NCBI RefSeq assembly: GCF_029167625.1
Contig: NZ_CP119145.1
Coordinates: forward strand, 5,828,001-5,892,000
Source: Streptomyces sp. AM 4-1-1
GTDB lineage: Bacteria > Actinomycetota > Actinomycetes > Streptomycetales > Streptomycetaceae
Direction: 5' to 3'
DNA: 64,000 nucleotides
Below, piece by piece: positions 33,670-49,263 of the stretch. Numbering within the stretch: the first letter of the stretch is position 1; every line of letters begins with the position of its first letter. The notes below the pieces were generated by a model. It saw nothing but the letters and a program-made list of their open reading frames with translations, made no database searches and was not told the origin of the DNA. Made by a program: the position numbers and the translations under genes.

Positions 33670-34790
33670 TCAGTAGGAACGGGGTCCGTAAGGGCTCCAG
33701 TGGTCGAGGAAAGGCTTGAGGTCGTCGCCGCTGGGCTTGGGTGGGGAGGGCGGCTTCGGCGCTGCGGCGGACTCGGTGAGGTGCTGGAGCCGGGCGTCCG
33801 CGAAGGCGAGCCACGCCTCGATCTCTGTCCTTTCCTGTCCGGGGGGCAGCGATGTGGTGTGGTCGCGTACCGCTGTGACGTATTCGGTCAGGCGCTTGGT
33901 CTGGTGCCAGGCGTCTGCTTGTTCTTCGAGGTGCTTGACGCGATAGGCGTAGGCGTATGCGGTGCGCGCTTCCTCCATGGCGGTTTCCCAGCGTCTCTGC
34001 TGGGCTTTCCTGGCTTGCTGGTCTGCAAGGCGTTGGTGTTCGGCGGCTTCGCCGCGGAGGTCGGCTTCTGTTGCGATTTCGGCGAGTTGGTCTTCCAGCG
34101 GCCGGTCGGGGACCCGGGCCCATTCGCTCGCGCGGTGCGGGCTGCCGCCGCGGAGGATGAAGCGCAGGCGGTTTGAGGGGGTGTAGTCGAAGCGGGCGAT
34201 GCGCATCCATGAGGGCTTCTTGGCGTCGGCGAGTTCCTTGTCGGTGGGGATGTGTTCGCTGCGGTCCTGTTCTTGAGGGACGAGGAATCCGACGCTTTCG
34301 CCTTGGGTGCCGATGGTGAAGTGCGGTGGTGGCGCTGCGGCGACGGTGGGGTGGGGGAGCGCCTTGCGCGGTTCCGAGTGCTGCCTTATGGCCTTGTGAT
34401 TCGGTGGCGATGATGAGGGCTTGGATGACGCGCAGGGCTCGGCCTTGGATGGATTTGGTGAGCCCTATGGGCTGTGGCCGTTGTTGGAGGGCGGCCACGA
34501 GGGGGTGGGGTTTGGTGAGTCTGGCCGGAACGGGGAGCGGGGTGAGTTCGGCGAGGCGCCAGGCAGGGATGTCGACGACGAGTTGATTTCGTAGCCGCGG
34601 TGGGTGCGGTGTGCGTAGAGCTCTTGTCTGCGCGGGATCTTGTCGGACTTGCGGACGGTGTTCACCTGTGGTGCCCAATTCACTGCGTGTGGGCCGGGCT
34701 CGATGGGCTTGACGAGGCGGCCATCGTTCGCGGCAAGCTCTTCGAGCAGTTGGTCCGTGTAGTTGGCACGGGCCTTCGGCGCAGTTCTGG
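33670..34790 (-). pseudogene. frameshifted gene of an integrative-element-associated family, function unknown
   Basis: A continuous protein can be read only by changing frame. From 34790 down: DQLLEELAANDGRLVKPIEP and QVNTVRKSDKIPRRQELYAH; a shift near 34595; then QLVVDIPAWRLAELTPLPVP and ALRVIQALIIATESQGHKA; a shift near 34385; then HFTIGTQGESVGFLVPQEQD, MRIARFDYTPSNRLRFILRG, a coiled-coil stretch rich in Glu/Gln/Arg, and the C-terminus DDLKPFLDHWSPYGPRSY. The last 178 codons are intact (33670-34206). I do not recognise a function. A related C-terminal fragment lies at the same distance from the right-hand repeat copy (about 55560). Confidence 0.65.
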
Positions 34791-34879
34791 GCGTGGTGGT
34801 GTCTGATCGCGGCCGGTCCGCTCAGGTGGTGCTGGGCTCTGCTTCACGGGGTGGATTCCGCGCTGTCGGAACCGGGCTC

Positions 34880-35250
34880 GCTCACGTAACTCGGCGATTG
34901 GCTGTGACAGTTGGCCGATGAGCTCGCCCAGCGCAGGTTCGGGGATGCCGGTGAGTTCTGGGCTGCGCAGATACCCAGTGCAGGGCTGTGAGGAGGAAGC
35001 GCTGGTCCGCTGCGGGCTTTGGGCCGTGGTGGTGACGTCGAGTCGAGATCGCAGGGTGTGGTTCCAGTCGCGGTGGAAGCGACCGCGCCAGTTCATCGAG
35101 ATGATGGGAGAACAACCGGTGCTCCATTCTGTTCCACTTCGACGTGCCTGGTCGCATGTGGCGGACCGTGATCTCGAGGCCGGTCTGGGTGGCCAGAGCG
35201 CCGAGTTCGGTCTTCCAGACTCGCGCTGCCGACGTCGGCACCGGGTCACC
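34880..35250 (-). pseudogene. decayed transposase remnant (ISAzo13-like)
   Basis: Two frames hold pieces of one DDE transposase C-terminus: KTELGALATQTGLEITVRHM and RPGTSKWNRMEHRLFSHH in one frame, then SMNWRGRFHRDWNHTLR in another. The GTSKWN-x-x-EHRLFS and MNWRG motifs are what I know from ISAzo13-family transposases. Between MNWRG and the FH-x-DWN-x-TL ending about 80 residues of the family are missing, so the remnant has an internal deletion as well as a frameshift. A separate piece (LTGIPEPALGELIGQLSQPI) follows and may derive from another element. Confidence 0.6.
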
Positions 35251-35276
35251 CGATAGCGCGCCCGAGCCTCTGATAC

Positions 35277-35314
35277 CGTCAACCTCGTTGACGTTGAAAC
35301 CGGGGGGTTACAAA
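35277..35314 (+). promoter_or_regulatory. candidate promoter/operator of the PKS operon
   Basis: A dyad CGTCAAC-CTC-GTTGACG (35277-35293) contains TTGACG, a good −35, and is followed by TACAAA at 35309-35314 as a weak −10 with a short 15-base spacer. A dyad overlapping the −35 suggests repressor control. The start codon of the first PKS lies 185 bases further on. Confidence 0.35.
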
Positions 35315-35498
35315 TGGTCGGACAGCTTGCCCTGCCTGCAGCGGGACGCACCGCACCGAGGCTGTTAGGCCCTGACTGGCCCAGTCATCCGCGGCAACCA
35401 CAGAGCAGGAACCGTCCGCCGGACAGCGGTGTCACCTACTGCACGGTGTCCGCACGTCGCCTGCGCGTCCTCGTCGCACAAGGCGCGGGGAGGGGGCA

Positions 35499-38400
35499 AT
35501 GACGGCGACCACCGCACGTTCCGCCTCACCGTGGCCGGTCGTGAGGGTTGCCGACTGGCTCGCCGATCGAGTGCGGCGCGAAGTCGGCGTCGAGCCCGGA
35601 GACCTGGACCGGGACGCGACGTTCTCGGCGACGGGACTGGGGTCCCAGGCGGTCACCGCTCTCATCGCCGAGTTGGGCCGCGAGTTGGGCCGTTCGATAC
35701 CGGTGATGGCCGGCTGGACGTTTCCGACGGTGAACGGGCTGGCCCGCGCCGTCGTCTCCGGGGAGGCCGCGAGCATCGGCAGCGCCGCCGGGTCCGGGGA
35801 TCGCGCCAGGCAGGCGGACACCGTCCGTGGGGATGCGGACGAACCGCTGGCCGTGGTGTCGATGGCCGTGCGGCTGCCGGGAGCGGAGACGCTCGCCGAG
35901 TTGTGGGATCTGGTGCTCGACGGGTCGGAAGCCATAGGTCCGCCACCCGCGAACCGGTTCGGTGAAGAGCCGGGAACGCTGCCCGACGCGGGCTATCTGC
36001 GGCAGTCACTCGACGAGTTCGACCATGGCTTCTTCCATCTGACCCCGCGCGAGACCGCGGCACTCGACCCAGTGCAGCGGCTCTTCATGGAGGTGTGCTG
36101 GGAGGCGATCGAAGCCTCCACACTGCTGCGCACGGGCCTGCGGGGCAGCGCGACGGGAGTCTACGCGGGAAGCATCTGGAGCGAGCACGGAGCGGCGGGC
36201 CGTCCAGGACGTCACACACTGCACACGGCCACCGGCTCCAGCCTCGCCATGGTGGCCAACCGCATCTCCTACCTCTACGACCTGCGGGGGCCCTCGGTCA
36301 CGTTGGACTCCGCGTGCTCGTCCTCCCTGGTCGCCGTCCACCTGGCAGCCCAGGCGCTGCGGGCCGGGGAGATCGACGTGGCACTGGTCGGCGGCGTCAA
36401 CCTGCTCCAGTCCGAAGCCACCACAGAGGACCTCATGTCTTTCGGGGGCCTCGCCCCCGACGGACGCAGCAAGGCGTTCTCCGCTCAGGCCGACGGCTTC
36501 GGCCGCGGAGAGGGGGCGGCCGCACTGATACTCAAGCGACGCAGTCATGCCGAGCGCGATGGGGACCACATCTGGTGCCTTCTGCACGGCACAGCGGTCA
36601 ACAACGACGGTCACACCAACGGGCTCACGGCGCCCAGTCCCACCGCGCAGCAGGCGGTCGTGGCGCAGGCGCACGCGCGTGGGGGCACCGACCCCTCGCG
36701 GGTCCGGTTCGTCGAAACACACGGTACGGGCACCTCGCTCGGCGATCCGATTGAGGCGACGGCACTGGCCCGTGCCCTCGGTGTACGGAACGCGCCGGTC
36801 CATCTCGGCACGCTCAAGGCCAACATCGGCCACCTGGAGGGCGCTGCGGGCGCCGCCGGGCTCGTGAAGGCGGCGCTGGTCATGCACCACCGCACCGTTC
36901 CGCCCTGTCGGCTCACCGGTGGGATCAACCCCCACATCGACCTCGACGCGCTGGGCCTGGACGTCCCCACGGAGCCTTTTCGGCTCCCGCGGGACGAGAC
37001 GTTCCTCGGCGGGGTGAGCGGCTTCGGCTGGGGTGGAACCAATGCCCATGCGGTCGTCGGCCCCTACCCGCAGCTGGCACAACAGCCCGCCGTGCCCGGC
37101 ACGGGGGAGTCCGAGGCAGCGGTCGAAGGCGCCCGGGCCTTCTTCGCCTTCACTCCTTTCGGCGGGCAGTGGCCTGGCATGGGGCGCGACCTCCTGCGTA
37201 CGGACGCCGAGTTCCGGGCTGCCGTCATCGAATGCGACCGCGGCAGCACACCGGTGCTCGGACGTTCCGTGCTCGACCTCCTGGCCACAGGCGCCGACCC
37301 GGATACGGAGGGGGTCGCCGTCAGCCAGTGCGCCGTGTACGCGGTGCAGGTCGGACTCGCACGCAGCCTGGTAGCCCGGGGCGTGTGCCCTGCCGTCGTC
37401 GCGGGGCACTCCCTGGGCGAGATCGCCGGCGCCGTGGCGGTGGACGCCATCACTGCGGTCGAGGGCGGGCGGATCGTGGCGCACTACGCGCGGGCTCAGC
37501 AGCGGCTGACCGGGCGTGGCGGCGGGATGGCCGTGGTGCCGCTTCCTTCCGCGGAGCTGGCGGCCCGTTTGCAGAAGTACCCAAACGTCGTCGTCGCCGG
37601 GCAGAGTTCCGCACGGTCGACTAACCTGTCGGGGCCAACGGCGGAACTGGACGAGCTCGTCGCCAAGCTCGTGCACGACGGTCACAGGGCGAGCCGTATC
37701 AACGTCGACCTGGCCGCTCACAGCCCGGCCATCGACGAGGTGCGCGGGGATCTGACGCGGGACATCGGCCACGTGGACCAGTACCCCCCGGTGCTCCCGA
37801 TGGTTTCCGCGTTGGACGGACGGGTCATGGGAGCCGGTGACTTCGATGCCGACTACTTCGCCACGGGCCTGCGCGAGCCGGTCGACTTCGCCGGCGCTCT
37901 GGAACACCCGCTCGTCGCGGACACGCAAGCGGCCATCGAGATCAACGCGCACCCCATACTGGGAAGCTCGCTGCGGGACCACTTCGGCGAGCGCATGCGG
38001 GTGCTGTCGAGCAGCTCGCGGTCCGGACACGCGCTGGACCAGATCGCGACCGCATTGGTGGCACGGAACGGCGCCAGGAGGTCAGAGACCGCTGGAGAGC
38101 CGGACAACTCTCGTCTCCACGAGGACGGCCCGGCGGATTCCGCAGCGGACCGTGCCGTGCTGCTGACACTGAGCGCCCACACGCCTGCCGCCCTGGCCCA
38201 GCGATGTCGCGACGCCGCGAACTGGTGGGGAGAGGACGTGTCCCCCTACGCGGCGGGGGCGGCACTGAACGGATTCGGGACGCTCCAGTACCGGACAGGC
38301 ATCGTGGCCGTCGAGCGCAAAGAAGCTGTGCAGCGACTCCTCGAACGTTCGCAGACCCTGGACGACGCGAAGAAGACCGTGCGACGGGCCCGCGCGACCG

Positions 38401-40855
38401 GGAACGCCGGAGCGGGGCCTGTGCCGGGACCGCGTGTGGCGTTTGTTTTCCCCGGCCAGGGCGGTCAGTGGTGCGGAATGGGTCGCGACCTCTACAGGCG
38501 CGACCCGGTATTCGCACGGCACCTGCGGCGTTGCGACGCCGTGATGGCGCAGGCGAGCGGCGCCGAGGTGCTGAAGCCCCTGCTGGAGGGCGATGACGCA
38601 GCCTTCACCAACGTGGCTACGGCGCAACCGCTCCTGTTCGCGATGCAGGTGTCGCTCGCCCGTACGCTGGTGCACCACGGCGTCACCCCGCACGCGGTGG
38701 TGGGGCACAGCATGGGTGAGGCGGCCGCCGCGCATCTGGCCGGGGCGCTCAGTCTCCATGATGCCGCCGCCGTCATCGGCCGCCGCTCCCGGCTGATGGA
38801 CTCATTGACCGGAACGGGCGCCATGCTGGCCACCGAGCTGTCGCTCGCGGAGGCGGAGCGAGTGTGCGCCGACAGTCCGACCGTCTCGGTCGCGGTCAGT
38901 AACTCGGCGCGCTCCACCGTGCTCTCGGGCGCCAAGGAAGACATCGGGCGGCTGGCCGCCGAACTCACCGCGCGCGGGGTCTTCAACCGACTGGTGCGCG
39001 TTCAAGTGGCCTCGCACAGTCCACAGATGGAGGCGATCCTGCCACCGCTGCTTGAGGTCCTCTCAGACGTGCGGCCGACGGAGTCCCAGCTGCCGCTGTA
39101 CTCGACGGTGCTGGGCAGGGTGGCGAACGGCGCGGAGCTGACCGCAGATTACTGGTCGCGCAACCTCCGTGACCCGGTGCTCTTCGGAGCTGCCACCGGA
39201 CAGTTGCTCGGCGACGGCTTCGACTGTTTCGTGGAGATCAGCCCGCATCCGGTGCTCAGCTCGTCATTGCAGGAGACCGCCGCGGAACATGGCGGAGCCC
39301 TGGTGGTGCCCGCGCTGCGTCGCGAAGAGCCTGAGTGGCCGACGCTCCTGGGCGCGCTGGGCCAGCTCTACGAAGCGGGCGTCCCGGTGGAGGTCCAGGC
39401 GGTCGCCCCCACAGCCCGCGCCACCCCGCCACCGCTGCCGTACCCCTGGCAGCGGGTCCGCACACCGGTGCTCGGCGGCGACGGGCCCCGTCGCGACCGG
39501 ACGAACCCGGTGGGTGTTCGGACCCAGTTACCCCACGATCCCGACGTGTCGGTGTACGCAGGAGTGCTGGACACCGGAACCTGGTCACTGGCCGACCATG
39601 TGATCGACGGCCAGGTCATCGTTCCGGCAGCCGCGTTCGTTTCGGTCGCCGCGTACGCGGCGGCAGAGGCGGCGCACGGCACACGGACCGGGTCGGCCTC
39701 GCGGGACAGCGGGCCTGCCGCAGCCTGGACCGTACGGGACCTCGACCTGCCCACGTCGTTGCCGTTGGAATCGGCCGGGACCACGTTGCAGACCACGGTC
39801 AGGACCGGCACCGCAAGTCCGTCCGTCGGGGAGATGGAGGTCGCGTTCCACCGCCGTGACGGGCAGGCGTGGACGCAGGTGGCGACAGCGCGGGTGGCCG
39901 CATACCCAGGTGGCGACGGGTCGGACGACGTCGGCACACCGGCCCCCCTCGCCCCCGGAAGCGAGGGCAAGCATGCCGGTGATGCCGATCGCGCCCAGGA
40001 CCTCTACCGCAGCTGTGCCGCCCGCGGGCTGGAATTCGGGCAGCACTACCGGCGTATCAGGCGCCTCTCCGTGACGGCGACGGGCGCGGTGGCGGAGCTG
40101 GACGTGGACCTACGCCGGGCCGAACCCCGTCTGCCGGTCGATCCGCGGCTGCTGGACGCCGTCTTCCAGGCCGCGGCGGCGCCACTGCTCACCGGCCCCG
40201 GTGCCCTCCCACCGGACCGCACGGTCATGACCACCGCGGTACGCGAGGTGACGCTGAACGGCCCCGTCGAGGCCGATGCGCGTGTACTGACATCTCTGGC
40301 GGCGGCACCAGACGGGGAGACGTACACGGCGGACGCGGAGGTGCACAGCGGGGGGCGGGTCGCCCTGCGGGTGCAGGGCATGCGGATCCGTCACCTGCCG
40401 GCCGCGGCGTCGGGCCCCGGTTCGGAAGTTCCGTCCATGCGAACGGAGTTGGCGGACCTTCCTGTGCACCGCCGTTCGTCCAGGATCGCCGAGGCTGTCA
40501 AGAAGACGGTGGGCGAGGTCGCGGGGGTGTCGACGACCGAGGTCGATCCGGCGGAGCCGTTCCGCGACATCGGCCTGAACTCGATCATGGGATTGGAGCT
40601 GCGGAGGCGGCTGGAGGTGCTGTTCGGTCTAAGGCTCTCCTCGACGGTGATCTGGAACTACCCCACCGCAGACGCGCTCTCGACCGAACTTGAGCGGCGC
40701 CTCGCCGAAGAGGCCGTTCCGGCGGAACCCCAGGAGGACTGCCCCGCGCCGCAGCCGGACAACGCCGACGCAGCCGGGACGGCGGCGGACCCGGACACGG
40801 AGCTCGCCGCGCTGCAACAAGAACTCAGAGAACTGGAAGCGCTGGTGGGGGAGCT

Positions 40856-40859
<4 letters not shown>
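35499..40859 (+). CDS. type I polyketide synthase, ACP-KS-AT-AT-DH-ACP, no ketoreductase
   Basis: A 1786-residue PKS with GGGGAGGGGG before the ATG. Domains by residue: N-terminal carrier domain (15-95, GLGSQAV as phosphopantetheine site); KS (113-530) with active Cys in DSACSSSLVAVH (about 273), VETHGTGTSLGDP and NIGHLEGAAG; first AT (545-840) with GHSLGEIAG and AAHSPAID; second AT (980-1270) with FVFPGQGGQW, GHSMGEAAA and VASHSPQM; DH (1340-1640) with intact H-x3-G-x4-P (DHVIDGQVIVP) and the second acid LLDAVFQ; ACP (1660-1735) with GLNSIM; C-terminal docking helix. No KR or ER is present. The first AT may charge the N-terminal ACP with a starter and the second supply extender units; that is inference. 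It overlaps the next PKS gene by 4 bases. Confidence 0.9.
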
Positions 40860-44160
<3,301 letters not shown>

Positions 44161-44164
<4 letters not shown>

Positions 44165-47100
44165 CCGACCACATACCCGCTGACACCAGAGCCCTCCTGG
44201 AGACGGCTCTGGAGCGGATCAAAACCCTTTCCGAAGAGCGGAACTTCCTTCGCTCGGGTATCGGCGAACCCATCGCCATCGTCGGCATGGGTGCCCGGAT
44301 GCCCGGCAGCGCCAACGATCCCGAGCAACTGTGGAACCTCCTGGCCGAGGGCCGGGACGCCGTGACTCCCTACCCGGCCGCACGACTGGCCGACGTACCG
44401 GGCGGATTCCCCGACGGAACGCCTTCGGGAGGCTTCCTGGACCAGGTCGACGGCTTCGACGCGGAGTTCTTCGGCGTGTCCCCCCGCGAGGCGACCTGTC
44501 TCGACCCACAGCAGCGGCTCCTGCTGGAGGTGGCCTGGGAGGCCCTGGAGAACGCCGGCACCAGGCCGACGAGCCTCCGCGGCTCCCGCACCGGCGTGTA
44601 CGTCGGCGTCACCAACAACGACTACCAGCAGGCACTACTGACTCAGGTCGCCGCGGAGGACCTGGAGGCGTACGCACTCACCGGCGCCGCCTCGACCTTC
44701 GCGGCGGGCCGGATCGCCTACTGGCTGGGGACGCACGGACCCAGCCTGTCGGTGGACACCGCCTGCTCCTCCTCGCTCGTCGCCGTCCATCTGGCGGTGC
44801 AGGCGCTGCGCTGCGGTGAGGCGGACACCGCCCTGGCCGGCGGCGTCAACGTCCTGCTGGCGCCCGAGTGGTACACGGTGCTCGGCAAGGCCGGCATGCT
44901 GGCGGCGGACGCGCACTGCAAGACCTTCGACGCGGCAGCTGACGGCTACGTACGGTCCGAGGGCTGCGGCGTCCTCGTACTGAAGCGGCTGTCGGACGCG
45001 CGGGCTGACGGGAACCGGGTCCTGGCCGTCATCCGTGGCACCGCCGTCAACCAGGACGGACGTTCCAGCGGCGTCACCGTCCCCAGCGCGAAGGCCCAGC
45101 GCGACGTGGTCCGCGCGGCGCTCGCAGCGTCGGGGCTGGAGCCGCACGACATTGACTACGTCGAGGCGCACGGCACGGGGACCCCGCTGGGCGACCCCAT
45201 CGAGGTGCACGCCCTCGCTGACGTGCTGGCCACCCCGGAGCGCGAGCGACCGCTGCTCATCGGCTCCGTCAAGAGCAACCTGGGCCATCTCGAACCCGCC
45301 GCAGGCGTCGCGGGACTACTCAAGGTCGTCCTGAGCCTCACCCACGAGACGCTGCCCGGCCACATGGGTCTGCGTGAGACCAACCCCGAGATCGACCTGG
45401 CCGCGCTGAACATCTCCGTCCCCACCGTTCCCTATGCATGGGCCCGGGGAGAGCGGACGCGCCGGGCGGGGATCAGCTCCTTCGGCGCCAGCGGCACCAA
45501 CGCCCACATCATCGTCGAGGAGGCCCCCTCGTCGGGGCACGCCGCGACGTTAACCGGCCCCGGGCCACGCACCGTGCGGGAACCGGAGGCATGGGTGCTC
45601 CCCCTGTCCGCGCGTACCCCAGAGGGCGTCGCCACCCTGGCCCGCGGCTATCTCCGACAGCTCGACGACTCCGCGAACGGCTCCGGCGCACCCCGTCAGC
45701 CAGTCACGACGGCACACCTCGCGGATCTCGCCCACACAGCCGGCACAGCCCGCGACCACTTCCCGTACCGGCGCGCGGCCGTCGCCACCACGCCGGAAGC
45801 CATGTGTGAGGAACTGATCCGCATCGCGGCCGAAGAGAATGGCCCGGCCATCGCCGCCTCCCCAGGACCGGTCCGGACGGCATGGCTGTTCACCGGACAG
45901 GGGACTCAGTACCCCGGCATGGGGGCCGAGCTCTTCGCACAGTCGCCCGTCTTCCGGCTGAGCATGGAGCACTGCGCCAAGCTCCTCGACGACGTGCTGG
46001 ACCGGCCCCTGCTGGACGTCGTGTTCGGCGTCGGCGAAGCGCCCATTACACCGAGGGGCGAAGGACCGTCCGGTGTGGACGAGGCGGCCGGGAATCCGCT
46101 GGACGACACCCGCTACACCCAGCCGGCCCTGGTGGCGCTGGAATGGTCGCTGGCACAGATGTGGCGCGCGGCCGGCCTCGCGCCCGATGTCGTAATCGGC
46201 CACAGCGTGGGGGAGATCGCCGCAGCGGCGGTCGCCGGGGTGCTGGACATCGCCGATGCCCTTCGTATGGCGGCCGCACGCGGGCGCCTGATGCAGGAAC
46301 AGACCGAACCGGGAGCCATGGCGGCAGTCTTCGCCCCCGGCGATACCGTGCGAGCCCTCTGCGTCCCGGGCGAGCGGGTGGAGGTCGCCGCTGTCAACGG
46401 ACCGGAGCACGTAGTCGTCTCGGGCCCGCCCGCGGAGGTCGACGGTGTGCTCCGGCGCGCCGCCGGGCGAGGGCTGCGCAGCAAGCGCCTGGCCGGCACC
46501 CGGGCCTTCCACTCGCCGCTGATGGAGCCCATGCTCGACGCCTTCGCGGCGGAAGTCGCCGGGATCGTCTTCGCCGCACCGGAGGTACCGCTGATCTCCA
46601 CCGTGACCGGCGACGCGCTGGGACCCGGGGAGTGGAATGCGGACTACCTGCGCGGCCAGGCCCGCCTGCCTGTCGACTTCCACGGTGCGATGACGACCGC
46701 GCTGGCCATGGATGTACGGCACGTCCTGGAAATCGGCCCGTGCCCCACACTGACGGCGGCGGCCGCACGGTTCGTTCCGGCCGAACTGCGGAACGGTCTG
46801 TGGGCGGCCTCACTGCGTCCCGGCCGCCCGGACGGTGAGACCGTGGCCGAGGCGGCCGCCGACGCGTACACCGCGGGGCTGGACATCGACTGGCGTGATC
46901 TGTGGTCGGGACGGGACGCCACGATCACAGACGCACCGACATACCCCTTCCGGCGGACCCGGCACTGGTACACGGCCAGTCGACCCCGGCCCGGTGGCGT
47001 CACCGACGCCGTCTCTCCGGCCATGACCGAGGACTTCTCGGACCCGGCCGGGCAGGGCTATCCGAGCCGCGACGGGCTCCGTCTGCCGCCGGGCACGGGA

Positions 47101-49209
47101 CTGTTGGGCGCGCGGGTGCCCGTCCCCGGAACTGGCGCGGCCTTCCTGGCGACGCTGGACAGCGCGGCTCACCCGGTGCTGGCCGACTGTGTGATCGGCG
47201 GAGAACCCATCGTCAATGTCGGGTTCTTCGTCGAGGCCGCCCTGGAGGCCGCCCAGGCGGTCGGCGACCGCACCGACGTGGTGCTCGAGGACATCACGGT
47301 TCTCCAGCGGCTTGTCTACGACGAGGCGTGTCGACCCACCGTGACGCTGACACTCGAACCCGCGGGCAGGGGCGCACTCCACTTCTCCTACCGGTCCGCC
47401 CCCGGTGACCCGTCGCACTCCTGGCCTCTGCACTGCCGGGGCCGAATCGCTGCGGACCCCGCGCTGCCCGCCGCTCCGCCGGATCGACCCACGCCGCTGC
47501 CCCGGCGTATGACGGGGGACGCCTTCTACCGGCAGCTGTGGTCACGTCGCCTGTATCTCGGCGCCGGGGCTCGGTGGGTGGAGGACATCTCCTTCGACCG
47601 TGACAACGCTCACGCCCGGTTGCGTGCGTCCGGCCCCGAGGAGGCCGGACCGTACGTACTCGCTCCTGGGCTGACTGACGCCATGTTCCAGGTGCTCTTC
47701 GCGCCGCTGACCGCCCGCGGGGTGGCCGACCGAGCCTTCATGGTCGTCGGCATCGACGCGCTGCACGTCCGCCAGGGGCTGCCCGACGCGCCGCTGGACG
47801 TGCGGCTGCGGCTGCGGGACAGCGAGGCGGACTCCCGGACGCTGGTCGCGGACGTCCACCTGCTGGACGAGTCAGGCGTCTGCTGGGCGGCCGTCACCGG
47901 GGTCACCCTGGCCGAAGCCCGGGCCGGAGACCGCCGGGAGATCCCGGCCGCGTCGGAGTCCGTGGCGTCGACATGGGAGCCGGTGACCGACACCGCCGCG
48001 GCGCCTGGCGCGGCCTCGCCTGTCGCCGCGGGTCCGGTGCTCGATCCCCTCGATGCGGTGACCGTGGCCTGCGCCCGCTCGCTGCGCGCCGACCCGGCGG
48101 GCCTTCCCCACCACGAGCCCGTCCAGAACCTGGGCCTGGACTCGCTCATGGCGCTGGAGATCAAGGAGGACCTCGCGGGGCGCTGCGGTGTCTCGGTGCC
48201 GTTGGGCCTCTTCCTCGACGGGGCCACCATCTCGGAACTCGCCGCCTACGTGGCGGAGCGGACGACTGGGTCCGGCCGGCCGGGTCCGCGGGAGGAGAAG
48301 GCAACGGTGCAGGAGGCCGCTCCGGCCACCCCGGTACGGGCGCTCGATGCCGGGCCGGGCGCGGTGGACGCCGCCGCGGACCACGTGGTGAAGGCGGCCG
48401 CACCGGCCCTGGTTCCCGACCCAGCGGCGCAGTACGAGCCGTTCGGGCTGACGGACCTGCAGCAGGCGTATCTCTTCGGCAGGTCCGAAGGGATCGAACT
48501 GGGCGGCGTCTCGACGTTCTTCTTCCTGGAGGTGGACCTGCGCGGCCTGGACTGCGACCGGCTCGAGGATGCCGTCAACGCCGTCGTCGCCCGGCACGGC
48601 ATGCTCCGCGCCGTGATGACGCAGGACGGGGAACAGCGGGTCCTGCCCGAGGTCGGCCGTTATCGGCTGGACCGGCTCGACCTCACGGACCTGTCCGAGG
48701 AGGAGGCGCGGAGACGCTGCGCCGAGCGGTCCGCCGAACTGGCAGGGCAGGTCTTCGACCCGCTGTCCTGGCCCCTGTTCCAGCTGGCCGTCACCGGACT
48801 GCCCGGTGGCGTCACCCGGCTGCACGTCGGCATCGACGCCCTCATCATGGACGCCTGGAGCACGGCGCAGTTCTTCGCCGAGCTGGCACGCACCTACGAG
48901 AGTGCCGCGCCGCAGCCGGCTCCGCTGGAACTGACGTTCCGTGACTACGTTCGGCATCTCCGTGCCAAGGAGGCCGAGCCTGCCTACGCGGAGGCCCGCG
49001 CGTACTGGGTGGAGCGCATCGACGCGCTGCCGCCGGGGCCGGAACTGCCGCTCATCGCTGACCCTTCGGAGATCGGGCGTCCCGACTTCGCCCACCTCAC
49101 CGCGACTGTTCCGCCGCAGCAGTGGGACCGCTTCAAGGAACACGCCGCTGCGGCGGGGGTGACCCCGTCCGCCGCGCTGGCCGCCGCCTACGCGGAGACC
49201 CTCGCCTGA
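44161..49209 (+). CDS. hybrid PKS-NRPS, first part: KS-AT-DH(inactive?)-ACP-Cy(N-terminal half), ended by in-frame TGA
   Basis: 1682 residues from an ATGA overlap. Docking helix (ALLETALERIKTLSEERNFL); KS 35-465 (DTACSSSLVAVH, Cys about 201); AT 575-885 (LFTGQGTQYPGMG, GHSVGEIAAA, RAFHSPLMEPM, a malonyl-type fingerprint); DH-like fold 970-1255 in which the catalytic His is replaced by Cys (HPVLADCVIGGEPIVN, expected LADH); ACP about 1290-1365 (GLDSLMALEI); and a heterocyclization domain from about 1427, with the Cy signature D-x4-D-x2-S (GIDALIMDAWST, about 1558). The stop TGA at 49207-49209 falls inside this Cy domain. The same frame continues into the second part without any frameshift. Confidence 0.9.
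49207..49209 (+). other. in-frame TGA interrupting the cyclization domain
   Basis: The frame reads AAAYAETLA, TGA, then WSGNPHFTLTLLFFNRSPVH. In homologous Cy domains the corresponding stretch is continuous (AYAE-x-LA-x-WS-x-NP-x-F-T-L). One codon has become a stop; no base is gained or lost. No ribosome site precedes the first in-frame restart, GTG at 49264. Confidence 0.85.
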
Positions 49210-49263
49210 TGGTCCGGGAACCCACACTTCACACTGACGCTGCTGTTCTTCAACCGCAGCCCT

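Noticed and set aside
49207..49209. Selenocysteine at the TGA in the cyclization domain
   Set aside because: Nothing resembling a SECIS hairpin is seen just downstream, and this position in Cy domains has no catalytic need for Sec or Cys.
49209..49211. Translational restart at the ATG overlapping the TGA (TGATG)
   Set aside because: That ATG is in another frame and would not translate the rest of the domain; no frameshift is needed to continue homology.
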